Assembly (NCBI GenBank): GCA_023144075.1
Contig: JAGLGJ010000084.1
Location: forward strand, 1 to 5,352
DNA from: Candidatus Bathyarchaeota archaeon
Lineage (GTDB): Archaea; Thermoproteota; Bathyarchaeia; 40CM-2-53-6; RBG-13-38-9
DNA length: 5,352 nucleotides
Direction of reading: 5' to 3'
Positions 5,327 to 5,352 of the stretch are shown piece after piece. Below the pieces are notes generated by a model. It was not told the DNA's origin. It did not search any database and saw nothing but the letters and a program-made list of their open reading frames with translations. A program made the position numbers and the translations under genes. Position 1 is the stretch's first letter; each line of letters opens with the position of its first letter.

Positions 5327-5352
5327 TACCTGATAAAATGTAAAATTAGCAC

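Noticed and set aside
5327..5352. Possible terminator or new gene after the radical-SAM gene
   Set aside because: Only 26 bases remain. They show no hairpin, T-run or usable start (the ATG at 5338 is followed at once by TAA), so nothing can be called.

Overview
This window is a dense, single-strand (+) block of tetrapyrrole genes. It runs from the end of a glutamate-1-semialdehyde aminomutase gene to a radical-SAM/SPASM enzyme, and nearly all of it is coding. The gene set matches the alternative, siroheme-dependent route to heme: HemL, HemC, SUMT, HemD, two siroheme decarboxylase (Ahb) domains and an AhbC/NirJ-type radical-SAM protein. The base composition is AT-rich (judged by eye). Starts include TTG and GTG, GAGGT-type ribosome binding sites recur, genes overlap by 4-11 bp, and the heme route is siroheme-based. 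Together these suggest an archaeon, possibly of the Thaumarchaeota/Bathyarchaeota side of the TACK group. The phylum is a guess; anaerobic bacteria such as Desulfovibrio relatives also use this route.

Layout: (1) 1-584, 3' portion of hemL, whose 5' part lies outside the window. (2) 581-1516, hemC, overlapping the hemL stop by 4 bp if the TTG start is right. (3) 1517-1548, the only real gap between genes, holding a short inverted repeat. (4) 1549-2355, SUMT (uroporphyrinogen-III C-methyltransferase). (5) 2345-3631, one long gene encoding uroporphyrinogen-III synthase fused to a C-terminal AhbA-type siroheme decarboxylase domain. (6) 3628-4110, a stand-alone AhbB-type siroheme decarboxylase subunit. 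(7) 4118-5326, a radical-SAM/SPASM protein most like AhbC (12,18-didecarboxysiroheme deacetylase). The last 26 bases (5327-5352) hold no gene or terminator that I can recognise.

How the genes work together: HemL makes 5-aminolevulinate. After porphobilinogen synthase (not in the window), HemC builds hydroxymethylbilane and the HemD domain closes it to uroporphyrinogen III. SUMT methylates that to precorrin-2. After oxidation and iron insertion (enzyme not in the window), AhbA/AhbB remove two carboxyl groups from siroheme and AhbC removes two acetate chains to give Fe-coproporphyrin III. The final heme synthase AhbD is not seen, unless the last gene is AhbD. Gene order broadly follows reaction order.

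The main point of interest is the HemD-AhbA fusion, which joins two non-consecutive steps of the pathway. Secondary points are the mixed AhbC/AhbD character of the last gene, the uncertain start of hemC, and a perfect 18-bp palindrome inside the SUMT gene.
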